Shown here piece after piece: positions 10,961 to 21,699 of a DNA stretch of 64,000 nt. A program made the translations under genes and the position numbers. The stretch is taken from the NCBI GenBank assembly GCA_948567375.1, contig OX419758.1, positions 43,963,001 through 44,027,000 of the forward strand. The letters are read 5' to 3'. Under the pieces are notes generated by a model. It was given only the letters and a program-made list of their open reading frames with translations. It did no database searches and was not told where the DNA came from. The first letter of the stretch is position 1. Each line of letters opens with the position of its first letter. The DNA is from Lunularia cruciata (taxonomy: Eukaryota > Streptophyta > Marchantiopsida > Lunulariales > Lunulariaceae).

Positions 10961-12256
10961 TTTACCCATAGTTGGTCACATGGGTGTGAACAAGACCTTG
11001 GACACCCTGCAATGCCGATGGTGGTGGCCCAACATGACACAAGATGTTTGAGAGTTTGTTTGATCGTGTGAGAGCTACCAACATAACAAGGCTAACAACC
11101 AAAAGCCAAGTGGACTCCTTCAACCACTCCCCATTCCATCCGCTCGATGGGAACACATGAACTTCAATCTCATCACATCCTTGCCCAAGACAAAGCAAGG
11201 ACACATATCAATTGTGGTGTTTGTGGATAAGCTTAGTAAACAAATCCACTTGTCACTAACTTTTGATACCGTGGATGCTCTAACCTTAGCGCAAATCTAC
11301 TTTGACAATGTCTTCAAGCATCATGGGATGCCACATGTACTCATCTTTGACCATGGTCCTCGATTCATTGGGAAGTTTTGGCAAGCACTCTTCCAAATGC
11401 TCGGCACCAAGCTTTCTTTGTCCATGACCTATCATCCTCAAATTGATGGACAAACCAAACGTGCAAATAGTACCTTGGAGGATATGTTGTGTGCCTTTGT
11501 CAATGTCTACTATACCAATTGGGATGAATGTCTTGCAGTTGCAAAATTTACCTACAATAATTCCAAATAGGCAAGCACCAGATTTTCTCCTTTCTTTCTC
11601 AATTTTGGCCAAAATCTGCTTGTTCCAGATTCTCTTCTTGATCCTCCTCCATCTTAGGTCCCTCATACTTCAACCTTCTTGACCACCATACCTCAATCTC
11701 TCCAACAAGCCAAATCTCACCTCCTTGTTGCTCAGAATTGTCAAAAGTAAAATGTGGACTACCATCATCTTGATCTCACCTTTGAAGTTGGTGATAATGT
11801 CATGCTATCCTCTGGTAACCTACCCCTCCCACTTGATACCAAAGTTTTTAAACTCACCCCTAATTGGATAGGACCTTTTGATGTCACTCAAATCATCTCT
11901 CATGTTGCTTATCGCCTTGCCTTACTTTGTCATATGCGCATGCACCCTGTCTTTCACATTTCCAAGTTGAAACCTTTGTTCCTAACCCATCTTCTTTTTC
12001 CTCTTGTGTCCAACCTCCTTATCCTCCCATCTCTATCCATGATCATGAGGAGTATGAAGTTGATTGTATCCTTGCACGTCGCCACATTCAACAAGGATGC
12101 CAACAACATACGGAGTGCAAGGTCCTTTGGAAAGGGTATCCCCTTCATGATGCCACATGGGAACCTCTTTCTCACCTCTAGAATGCACAAATAGCCATCT
12201 AGGAGTTTGAAACTTTAATGGTAATGAAGACGTCACTAACTAGCAGTGGGGGAATA
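10961..12256 (+). pseudogene. Element 1 integrase and chromodomain
   Basis: It begins with the zinc-binding region (AHDLPIVGHMGVNKTL, then CESYQHNKANN). The core frame 11157-11570 has NLITSLPKTKQGHISIVVFVDKLSK, FDHGPRFIGKFWQ and YHPQIDGQTKRAN. The first catalytic Asp (…DLI in element 3) is Asn here and the catalytic Glu of QTE is Lys, so it is inactive. A C-terminal chromodomain follows (EEYEVDCILARRHIQQ, TECKVLWKGYPLHDATWEP, 12045-12180); chromodomains of this lineage direct integration to marked chromatin. The frame runs on through the polypurine tract into the 3' LTR. Confidence 0.85.
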
Positions 12257-12678
12257 TGTAACAATATGGAGTTTAACAAAGTAGTTAGTAAAGCTAACAA
12301 AGTAAAGAATAAGCCAAATTAGCCTAGAATATTCTAGAAGTATCTAGAAAGCTTCTTGGGAAGCTTCTCGACTAGCTTAACTTAACACCCAAAGTAGATA
12401 GCTTCTAGAAGGAAGCTTTTGTAAGCTTCCAACTAGCTTAGCTTGCACGCCAAGTAAGTGACTTCTAGAAGGAAGCTTCTTAAGAAGCTTTTGGGTTAAC
12501 TTGCTCTCTAAGAAAGCAGCTCAAGGAAGTTTCTTGAGAAGTTTCTCAAGAGCCTTGTATGCTGCCTATAAATACCAAAGCCAAAGCTCATGCTAGGCAT
12601 TTGGAGTTTTCTCACATTCAAATGTCTCAATGTGAGTTTCCATTCTCCTATTTCTCTCCTCGGTCTTGGTCTTTTATA
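12257..12678 (+). repeat. Element 1 3' LTR (family A)
   Basis: It starts TGTAACAAT after the purine tract AGCAGTGGGGGAATA and ends CTTTTATA (the usual terminal CA is TA). It differs from the 5' LTR at roughly thirty positions plus small indels by eye, consistent with an older insertion than element 3. Confidence 0.88.
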
Positions 12679-12820
12679 AATTCAGGCTATTTTTGGTTCT
12701 TGCCCTATTAGTAGAAGTACTCTTTTGGTGATACCTCTATATGGTCTACCTAGCCTATCATACATAACATCCTTCCAGATGTTACCAAGCCAATTTTCAC
12801 CTCTAGTTATTGGTATTACA

Positions 12821-13440
12821 TAGAGTGAAGCTTTGGAGCATGTCTTCAATAGTGCAATTAGCCCGCTCTATTTATCCATCAGTCTTTGGATGGTAAGCTT
12901 AGGACATGGCCAATTTGGTTTTGAAAAACCCAAAGAGTATTCTCCAAAACAAATTGGTGAATTGAGTGCCTCTATTAGTGATGAGCACTTGGGATAGCCC
13001 ATGGTAAGAAAAGATTGCATCTATGTATAATTGAGCTAATTGTGGAGCGGTGACGTCCTTGGTGGTAGGACATACATGAATCATTTTGTTGAGGCAATCA
13101 ACAAAGACTATGATGGAGTTAAACCCGGAGGGGAGTCTTGGGCAATTCACAAACTAGATCCATGCTTACTTGTTCCCATCATTGTGTAGAAGTAATATGG
13201 AGTTGAAGGAGTCCAATGGGAGTCTGATTAGAAGCTTTATTTTGCTAATAGAGTAGGAAGCTTTGAACATACTCCATCACATCATAGCTCATCTTGGGCC
13301 AATAATAATGGCATTTTGCTGCATCCAAAGTCTTGTCCATGCCAATGTGACCTACAATGGTAGAACCATGACATTCTGTTAGGATGGTGGTTCTACTGTT
13401 TGGGTCATCCGAGATCAATAACCTACCATCCATAACCTAC
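12821..13440 (-). pseudogene. Element 2 integrase, N-terminal and core part
   Basis: Minus-strand frames give the zinc-finger part (ECHGSTIVGHIGMDKTLDAAKCHYYWPKMSYDVMEYVQ, as two short pieces, 13380-13265) and the core: LPSGFNSIIVFVDCLNKMIHVCPTT (13140-13065), TAPQLAQLYIDAIF, HGLSQVLITNRGTQFTNLFW (12990-12940). The second catalytic Asp is Asn (TNRG for the usual SDRG). The frame ends at the LTR insertion at 12820 in the KTDG/IERAN region and resumes at 6616. It catalyses integration of the cDNA in active relatives. Confidence 0.8.
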
Positions 13441-14160
13441 CATCACAAAAAGTGAGTCCACTTTGGTACTAGTGACGCCATTTGATGATCAAGCTCCTAC
13501 AATCTATCGATCAATTTTTGTGGTAGCAAGAATCCTTGGCCAAAATTTGGGGTTCATCTTGACCTGTACCACTAGATTGTTTACCATAAGCATTTGGATA
13601 AATACATCTACCAGTTGCTTCTTGCCTTCCACATATGTGATCATCATGTTGAACCTTTGTCTCCACTCTGCCTACCAAATCTATCAATGAGATAGATATT
13701 TTTATGTCTTGAGGTAGACTAAAGGTTTATGGTTTGTCTACTAGAAATGCCTCCTCGCCAAGATAGTGCTTCCAATTTTTGGTTGCAAGGACAATTGTAA
13801 ACTCTTCTTGTTTGATGGTGTGATAGTTGCATTTTGCCATTAATAGCTTTTGGGAGAAGTATGCAACTGGGTGCCATCCATTGTGCCACTCGTGTTATAG
13901 GACTGCCCCTATTGATATGCTTGATGCATCCATAGCTAAACTGATTGGCCATTTTGGGTCATACCATTTCAAAATTGGTGCACATGTAATACATCTTTCA
14001 ATTCTTGTACATTTCCGCACATCCATTTGTTCCTCTTGCCAAGTAGTGTTAGAGGTTGTGCAAATTTGGAGAAGTCCTTGACAAATTGATGATAAAACCT
14101 TGTCAATCCTAAGAAACTCTTGAGTTGAGTTTGGTTCTCTAGAGTGCTCCATCTTTGAAT
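13441..14160 (-). pseudogene. Element 2 RNase H region
   Basis: The minus-strand frame 14152-13895 contains KWYDPKWPISLAMDASSISIGAVL (the first RNase H Asp, near 13930). It is followed by HPVAYFSQKLLMAKCNYHTIKQEE and ATKNWKHYLGEEAFLVDKP (13850-13720) after a stop. This is the Ty3/gypsy RNase H order directly after RT. Multiple stops make it a pseudogene. Confidence 0.75.
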
Positions 14161-14935
14161 GACCTTTATTTTATCTTTTAATACTTGGATTCCTTTTGCA
14201 CTTACTCTATGCCCTAGATAGTCTACTTCAAACTTGCTAAACTCACACTTTGAGATATTGGCATATAATTGATTCTATAATAGAATCTTGAGGACTTCTT
14301 GCAGATGTTGCTTGTGTTCCATCATGGTCTTGTTATAGACAAAGATGACATCTACAAAAATGATAACAGATTTATCCAAGTATTGACAAAATATGTCATT
14401 CATCAAACTCATGAAAGTGGCCGGTGTGTTAGTGAGGCCAAATAGCATACCAAGTACTCAAAGTGGCCATATCTTGTTCAAAAGGTAGTTTTATGGATGT
14501 CTTCCTCTGCAATCTGGATTTGATTGTTATGGCTCTATAGGTCAAGTTTGGTGAAGTGTCTTGCCTTGTTGAGTTGATAGAATAGGTCATCCATGCAAGG
14601 GAAGGGGTATTTTTTCTTCACTCATTGTTGGTTTAGACCTCAATAGTCAATGCACATGCACATTGTACCCTCCTTTTTCTTCACAAACAAGACCAGAGTC
14701 CCATATAGTGATATGCTAGGTTGGATAAACCCTTTCTAGTACATATCCTTAATTTGAGCCTTACACTCCTCCAACTCATGAGGTGATAAACGATGTGGGG
14801 CCTTACAAAGAGGTATCTTCCCAAGAATTATCTCAATTTTGTGATCTACTTTCCTTTTTGGTGGCAATCTTGGGAGTAGGTCATCCAAGAAGACATCTTG
14901 AAACTCATTGACCACATCTTTCAATTTGTCAAGAA
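14161..14935 (-). pseudogene. Element 2 reverse transcriptase
   Basis: The frame 14924-14736 gives FQDVFLDDLLPRLPPKRKVDHKIEI and PHRLSPHELEECKAQIKDM. Then, with stops, come KGFIQPS, MCMCIDYxGLNQ, KYPFPCMDDLF, ARHFTKLDL and TRYGHFEYLV, which are the RT fingers and palm in order. The YxDD region near 14340 is shifted but traceable. The polymerase is inactive in this copy. Confidence 0.78.
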
Positions 14936-14943
14936 CTTGTCCA

Positions 14944-15340
14944 TCAAGTTGTGCACTCTGGACTTCTCCGGCTTATGAAACATCTGGATGTCTTACAAAT
15001 AGCTATTGTTCCTATGACAAAAAGAGGTAAGTCTTGCATATGTGCTCTCTCTTTAGCCCCAATGATTTTCCATTGCCAAGTTCTCACTAATTTCTTCTTC
15101 CACTTGACCATGGGATTGTAGTACTCCATCCATGGTTTACCTAAGATTGCATCATAACAAGCTAATTTTATTACTTGCCACTCAATTTCTTCTTGATACT
15201 CTCCTACAAAGAATGCTACCTTTCTAGGTAAAGATTTGATCATCTTTGTCTGCCCATTAGGTAACTCTACTTCTTCATTCTCATCCTTCTCTAGATCCAT
15301 GACAAACAGAGTGAGTGCAATAGAGTGAGACAAGAATTTC
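14944..15340 (-). pseudogene. Element 2 aspartic protease region
   Basis: The 129-codon frame (15333-14944) starts inside the domain: FVMDLEKDENEEVELPNGQ, PRKVAFFVGEYQEEIEW, then LACYDAILGKPWMEYYNPMVKW, the characteristic flap-to-tail segment (D-x-I-L-G-x-P-W). The catalytic D-S/T-G upstream is lost among stops near 15340-15420. The protease would cleave the polyprotein. Confidence 0.72.
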
Positions 15341-15599
15341 TTTGTTGCTTAGGATCTATCAACACTCTCACCTAATTGCCCTCTAGGACTTCATTTATGA
15401 TAATCAATTGTGAGTTTTCTTCCTCATTCTTTGCACACTTATCTTCTTCCTTTTCCCACTTTTTTGTTTCTCCATTGATATAATAAGGCCGTGATGTACA
15501 TTTATTGGAAATCTTCATTTTCTAATGTGATTTCTACCTCTTCCTCTTCAATTTGTCTCTCCATATTATTCAAAGATCATCTATATGGAGGCCGCGGGC

Positions 15600-16890
15600 C
15601 TCTCAAAAATTGAGTACAACAATTTATGGCTAGATGCCCAACTTGGCTGCAATTTTAACAATGATGTTGTTCTGCTTGAGTCCCTTCTCCTTGTGGGACC
15701 CCATCTCTTCTTCCTTCAAGCTGTCCTTGTTCTCCTTGGAGTGGTTGTGCTCCTCGTTCTTGGAACCAAATGTTGCCTAATTTTATAGGAATTGGTCCAC
15801 CAAAGTGTTGTGTTTTGGCCCAATAATGTTGAGTTGGGACTACTCCTTCACCTCCTCCAAGCGCCCATGATATTCTCTGAGCACAAACAATGGCTTCAAA
15901 AACCGTGTGAGGATTTTGTACCATTACTTCTTGGAAAATTTGCTCCTTTAACCCTCATTTGAAATTGTACAGAGCTTCTACTAGACTCATGTTGGTTATT
16001 GCAACCTGTAGATCAAGGAATGCCTCCACATACTCTTGTACACTATTCTTCTACTTCAACCTCCATAGTCAAATGCGGGCCATCTACACAAAATCCATGG
16101 ATTGGAATTTCTTGAATAGCCCTTCTTGCATGGCCATTCAAGTGACCTCTCTTCCTTCTACCAACATTGATAGTTCCCAAGCATCATACCATGTAAGGGT
16201 TTTATTAGTCAAGTATCCACATGCAAACACACCTACGGAATGATTGGTGATTTCAGTGGTGAACAATCAAAATTATTGATTCATTCTTGAATCCAATTCT
16301 CCACTACTCTTATGGATTGTTATCCCTTGTAAGGCTCAATATTGCATGTCCTCTTCATCCGTAATAACAATGTGGTCTCATTTTAGATAGGAATGATTGT
16401 CATTGGTATGGGTGACTCTCCATGTACATCAGTCATTGGTACTGGGTTTTGGGATCACTACCCTTTGTGCATTTCTTTATCATTCTTGAAGGTATATACT
16501 TGACTCTACAATGCCTCCATGGTCATCTTGATCTCTCAAAAATCATTCAACATTCCTTGCATTCTTTTGCATCAACTCTTGCAACTATGGATCCATGATT
16601 CCTACCAATGATTGCTCAATTGCTACTTCCTACTTCAATAGAGGGTTAATATGATCACTCAAGAAGGAGCACAGACTATTGGGACCCCCATTAGAGCTTC
16701 AAACGCTATCACTTGTTGATAATATTTCTCACCTAAATTGTGGACTATGAAATTCCTAAACATTACTTTTGGTCTACCCACATAGTGGAGTTTTACTTGA
16801 GTGTCAAAAGGAAGAGGATTTGGTATATTCAAATCCATCACAAAAGAATGTAGATTGTCAAGACCCACTCCCTATCATCAATCACCACAT
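15600..16890 (-). pseudogene. Element 2 gag with zinc knuckle
   Basis: Frames on the minus strand hold FDTQVKLHYVG near 16810. The capsid core follows: LTWYDAWELSMLVEGREVTWMAMQEGLFKKFQSMDF, 16205-16090, in pieces. A CCHC knuckle (C-x-x-C-S-Q-V-G-H-L-A-I-N-C) lies near 15660-15615 with a stop inside the first spacer. Gag packages the RNA, the knuckle binding nucleic acid. Frameshifts and stops are frequent. Confidence 0.7.
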
Positions 16891-16926
16891 GCAAAATCAC
16901 CAAGTTTGGTGAATTCATCACTATAT

Positions 16927-17657
16927 TATAATACCAAGAGCTAGACATCTGATCTCAATGTGAAATTTGGTTTGGTAACATCTGGAATGATGTTAACATG
17001 ATGGGAAAATAGATCAAATAGAAGTATCACCAAAAGAGTACTTTTAGTAATAGGGCAAAAACTAAAATAGACTTGAAAACCTTAGAACCAATAGCTAGAC
17101 ATATGATTTAAAGGTGAGAATTGATTCGATAACATGTGGATGGATGTTACACATGATGGACTAAATAGATTAGACAAAGATATCACCAAAAGGATACTTC
17201 TACTAATAGAGTAGGAACCGAAATATGCCTAAAATCTTTGAAGGTAATTTTGGAGGCCTAAATGGATGAATTAGGCCTAAAAAATGTGCAAATTTCTTTC
17301 CCAACAAAGAATAGGTTGGCCTTTCCTCCCCCTTGCTTTGTCTTGTTGAGAGCTTTTCAATGGTATCTCACCCACGTGATTCTGAGATTCCTACAAGAAG
17401 ATTCTCTAAGAGATTCTCTCTGGTCAAAGCTTGTTTGACCAACCTGATAGGATCAAGACCGACATGTCACCCATCCAAGTAACTAATCCAAGGGTGGAGC
17501 TTGCTGACATGTTACCTATCTATGAACCTAATCCTATGGTGAAGCTTCTTTAGAAGAGATCCTCTGTGTCTATATAATAAAAAGAAGGTGCTCCTTTGGG
17601 GCATCGGATGCTTGAGTGTAAAATCTGTGTTTTCTCTCTTGTCCTCGGAGTATTATA
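16927..17657 (+). mobile_element. Family-B solo LTR inside element 2 leader/gag, opposite orientation
   Basis: 731 bp from TATAATACC to GAGTATTATA. The ends are normally TG...CA; both are now TA through single transitions. A perfect 5-bp target duplication TATAT flanks it (16922-16926 and 17658-17662). It carries the duplicated unit near its start and a TATA box TATATAATA at 17571. Orientation is opposite to element 2, so it is not one of that element's own LTRs. Confidence 0.92.
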
Positions 17658-17933
17658 TATATCTATGAACTCTACCCCAAAATGGAAAATGAGATATACT
17701 CTCACTTGCTCACGCTTGATGTACATAATCTTGATATGGAATGGATTCAAGGATGGAGAGCGAGGTGGTGGATATTATCTTCCCAAAGCCTCCATCCCAT
17801 CCTCTCTAACACTCTCCTATCTATCAATTGAGCTACGGTTTCTCTCCTCAAAATTTACTCAATCTTGATAGCCCATGTTCTTCCAAGAGAGTTGAATCCA
17901 CTCTATTGGATTGAAACACCTACTTTGATACAT
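17658..17933 (-). other. Element 2 5' leader with degenerate primer-binding site
   Basis: Immediately after the 5' LTR the minus strand reads ATGTATCAAAGTAGGTG (17933-17917). This fits the tRNA-iMet primer site TGGTATCAGAGC followed by AGGTG, with one base lost and two transitions. The rest is non-coding leader up to the inserted solo LTR. Confidence 0.7.
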
Positions 17934-18690
17934 TGTAATCTTCCAAGTATAAGAGACCTTAAGAGAAACATAGGAGAAGAAACACAAGCTTCACACCCAA
18001 TCCTCTAATGCCCCAAAGGAGCACCTTGATTATATTATATAGCAAGGGGGATTTCCCCAAAAGAAGCTCCACAATTGCATCAAATACATGGATTGGTAAT
18101 ATGTCAATGAGCTATACTCTTAAATTAGTTGCATGCATGGGTAGCATGTCAGTTTTGATCCTATATAGTTGGTCAAACCATCATTGATTAGAAGGGATCT
18201 TTAAGAAATCTTCTTATAAGAATCTCCAAATTGCGTGGGTGAGGTACCATTGGAAAGCTCTTGATGACACAATCTTAGGGAAAGAGAAAGCCCAGCCTTT
18301 CCTCCATCGGGGAAAGGGGGGGAGATCGGGACATTTTTGAGGCCTAATTTATCCGTTTAGGCCTCCAAAATTGATGAAAGTTTTTAGGCTATTGTGGTCT
18401 CATGCACTATTAGTAGAAGTACTCTCTTGGTGATAACTCTATCTGATCTACTCAGTCTATTATCTATAACATGCTTCTAGATGTTACCAATCCAATTTTC
18501 ACATCTAGATCATATTTCTAGCTATTGGTATTATATTTTCAAGCAATTTTTGGCTCTTACTCTATTGGTAGAAGTGCCCTTTCTATGACACTTCTATCTA
18601 ATCTGGCTAGCCCATCATACATGACATCCTTCTAGATGTTACCAAGTCAATGTTCACCTCTAGATAATATATCTAGCTATTGGTATTATA
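17934..18690 (-). repeat. Element 2 5' LTR (family B)
   Basis: 757 bp; minus-strand start TATAATACC at 18690, end GATTACA at 17934. It has the two tandem units (break near 18535), the GGCCTAA block near 18340 and a TATA-like region near 18040. The pentamer GTGTT at 18691-18695 is the second half of the element target duplication. Confidence 0.85.
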
Positions 18691-18698
18691 GTGTTACA

Positions 18699-21690
18699 TG
18701 CCTTTCTAAAAGTAGAGTCCTTGACATGGGCATGCATACAAGCAAGCATAGTAGTGATCATTACCTCTAGGAGCAAGGAGGACCACTATGCACTGAAGGT
18801 ATCCTCAAATACCTTTTTCCTCCTTACAATTGAGATTTTAGTGCGCCTACATCATCATTTTGATTGTTGCCTCAAAGATGTAGCATGAGATTCTTTGCAA
18901 AGGAGAGGAGCTATGGATATCTCTCTAGCTATTCTCACATCTTATTACCTAAAATGCATATCAATCACTTTGCAACATGCTTAAGCATTAGGTCTTCATC
19001 AACAAGTAGTTGTAGTAAGTCCACCCAACATAATTTGGTTCCTCCTTCACCACTTACTAGATATACCATTGGAGTACCTCTACTACACAATTCAAGAGTA
19101 GACCACCCCCTCTTTAGTTTCTTTGATGCTTGTTGTAGGGGCCTTTTTTCCCTGGATGCCTTTGGGCCTTATTAGTGTTGGTCTTTGTTATTGGTTGCTT
19201 GTGAATATTGGGCCTTGGACTCTTTTTTCCTTTCACACTTCTTTGTGCCTTGTATGCCTTCTTTCTTTCCTTGGTGATACTTTATATATCTTTGTGTGAT
19301 ATCGTACCATTGAAATTTTGAGGCAAATTTTACAATTAGAGGAGTATGGATTCAATTAGTGAGCCTGTAAAGTTACTAAGAGGAGCAAAACAAGGTCAAC
19401 CACAAAGGAGACTTAAATCCTTTTTGTCATACTATTGCATGTTGAGGAGGTGTGCAATAACATGCTTGCACAAAATTCACAGCATGCATCTCCATGGTAT
19501 GAAAAGTTTTGTGCATGTTTCTAGCAACCCAAAATTTAAAGAATGAGCTAGATCCATTAGAGATTCATAGACAGTAGAAATAATGGTGTGCCAAACAGTT
19601 TTGTATTCATGGCAGACTTTATCAAATTGGACAATATTTTTAATCTTCACAATGAATTAATGAAGTTGTTCATGTCACAAGAAGACCACCATGTAGGGAA
19701 CTTCCCAAACAGCAGAAAAATATTCAGCTGTTTCTAGGTTCAGCTTCTAACTACAATTTAAGAATGTCCAAAATGTTAGCATTAGCATATCTTCAAGTAG
19801 TATCACCTCTTACATTTCAAGGTGGTCTTACAAATAATGAGATCTATAGACAAGTTGGACCATAAAATAACATACGTAATGTCATACCTTGTATGCCTAA
19901 GTTCATCCTTTCAAACTCAAAGGCATCACTTGCAAAGAAGGCCTGTCCCTCCTACATATTACTATCCTAATTACAAGGCAAGATCAAGTCATGTTATGTA
20001 CACTATAGTATGGTATATCTTTGTTACCTTACAAGGTGAGTTGTTTGCTTTCGTTTCTTCCATAAAAAACTTTCACAAAGTTGACTTAACTCTTGAAAAA
20101 TTGAGCAAGGCAGATGATCCCAAAGAAAAAGAAGGAGTATAAGGTCTATAAAACTGTATAAGAGAAGAAGGAGCAAAAAAGAGTGCACTAATAATAAGAG
20201 TTATATGAATGCAAGGAGTACTTTGCAAGTTATGACAAGCAATAAATCATATGCAAATAAAAGATATTAAAAACCATACATCTTGAATCTACTATCATAC
20301 TAAGTGCCAAGAGAAATATGCTTCTATGTTGCAAGAACCTTTCTACTAACAAAGAGGCCACCAATATTATGCACCTACCTGTTGAAACACTGGTCTATGT
20401 GCATAACGGACTCTCATACTTAGTTGTGCACAATCTGAATGTTGCATTGTACCAAAAAAAATCCAAGAGTAGTAATTATAGCACAAACTAGTACCCTATC
20501 TGGTTTGTCCTAGGTTGTACATCACGCTCAATAGTTCTTATTTTTTCCATTGGACTTGGTTCAATGGGCTACCCTCAATATGAGCAAGTAAACAAAACTT
20601 AGGATATATTTTCTTCTCAAATATGTATCATTCTTAAGACACTCATTATACCTTAGTTTTATGAACAACCAAAAATACTAACCCAAGACTGCACCTCATA
20701 CCTTTGGATCAACCCTTAAAGTTGCCAAAGTACAATTTAGGTTCTAAGCTCACCTTTGAGACCCTTGCAATTATATAGCTTTGGACAACACTACATTATT
20801 TGGAAATTTTATCATCTTTGGTCTTCCAAACCTATACCTACACACCAAAATAGTAAAACCAAAGGTTTAGAGTCTTTTAATCGTGGGTTTGCTCAAACTT
20901 GATCTTTTTAAACAATGCTTTCCAATGATACAAAGAGTACTTAAGACACCATGTTCTTTAGTTGTAGTCCTATTTCTCATATTTGAGTCATGGTAACTCA
21001 AGTCTTAATGTTGAGCACCAAGACTAGTTTGAGCACCAACTCTCTATAATTTTTATTTTCTCATTGATCTTGGATATTTTTGAAGCATTGTGACAAGAGC
21101 TTCTCAAGATGTGAAAGTCATGCCAACAACACAGTTAGTCTAGGAAGTACATCTCTAAACATGAGGCCGCATGAGGCACACTTTGCTAACTTGATAGGTT
21201 TTTTCTTTGCCTAGTGAATACCTATTGCTCTAACTCTCAGATTACTCATGTGCATTAGAAACACTTGACCTTGTTGAAATCATCTTGATTAGGGATTTTG
21301 AACAAGGTAAAATGTTTGGGAATGCCATTGTATTCAAGTAGATATATACCCAAACATATTGAGTATCTTGTGTTGTATTTTGCACTTGAAGACATGTGAT
21401 CCAATTTGAATCTTAAGATTATAACCTTAAAATCCACTCTCACATTGAGCAATCTTGATTTCCAAATGGGAGAGTATGAGTTATGGCTTGGATCAAGGTG
21501 TCAAAGATTAAAATGCTACAAAAATCATCCCACTTTTAGAGAGGAGAGCAAAACCCTCATGTTTCTTATTGAAACTGAAAGCAAAATGGAAAAGTAGAGG
21601 GTGTGAGAATTGTTTTAGACTCCAAGCTTAACAATTAGGAGTCTAGACTTATACATCCAAGCTTAAAACGCAAACAAAACTCTAACCATC
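18699..21690. other. Unassigned DNA, no gene recognised
   Basis: AT-rich, CpG-poor DNA with many short frames and stops on both strands. I recognise no domain. The frame at 19822-20142 (106 codons, +) lacks known motifs. It may contain very old repeat remnants. Confidence 0.35.
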
Positions 21691-21699
21691 CTCTAAACG

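Larger units (their letters stand above)
7211..12678 (+). mobile_element. Element 1: Ty3/gypsy chromovirus, family-A LTRs, old copy
   Basis: The LTRs are 7211-7637 and 12257-12678, with a primer site TGGTATCAGAGC at 7639 and a polypurine tract AGCAGTGGGGGAATA before the 3' LTR. Flanks AATTA (7206-7210) and AATTC (12679-12683) are a probable decayed target duplication. Domains run gag, protease, three 20-residue repeats, RT, RNase H, integrase, chromodomain. It is the same family as element 3 but much more decayed: its two LTRs differ at roughly thirty sites by eye, against seven for element 3, and pol has many more stops. About 190 bp of the protease is deleted near 9046. Confidence 0.9.
6617..12820 (-). 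mobile_element. Family-B solo LTR inside element 2 integrase, itself split by element 1
   Basis: The two pieces, 6617-7210 and 12679-12820, add to 736 bp, a full family-B LTR. On the plus strand it starts TGTAATC at 6617 and ends GGTATTACA at 12820. Flanking pentamers are TAGGG (6612-6616) and TAGAG (12821-12825), a 4/5 target duplication. The host is the integrase gene of element 2: the coding frame stops at one side (…QSFTL) and resumes at the other (EEQER…) after removal of one duplication copy. Element 1 sits between the two tandem sub-units of the LTR. Confidence 0.85.
5117..18690 (-). mobile_element. Element 2: complete Ty3/gypsy retrotransposon with nested insertions
   Basis: Boundaries are given by family-B LTRs at 17934-18690 (5') and 5117-5854 (3') in the same orientation and by a perfect 5-bp target duplication GTGTT (5112-5116 and 18691-18695). 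A degenerate tRNA-Met primer site follows the 5' LTR and a polypurine tract precedes the 3' LTR. Reading the minus strand, the order is gag with a zinc knuckle, protease, RT, RNase H, integrase, chromodomain-like tail: the Ty3/gypsy order. Removing two nested family-B solo LTRs (16927-17657; 6617-12820 with element 1 inside) leaves about 6.6 kb. All coding parts carry stops, so it is inactive. Confidence 0.85.

Noticed and set aside
16927-18690. Opposed LTR-B copies at 16927 and 17934 as terminal inverted repeats of a DNA transposon
   Set aside because: The plus-oriented copy has its own TATAT duplication, and the minus-oriented one is followed by a primer-binding site; they are a solo LTR and the 5' LTR of element 2.
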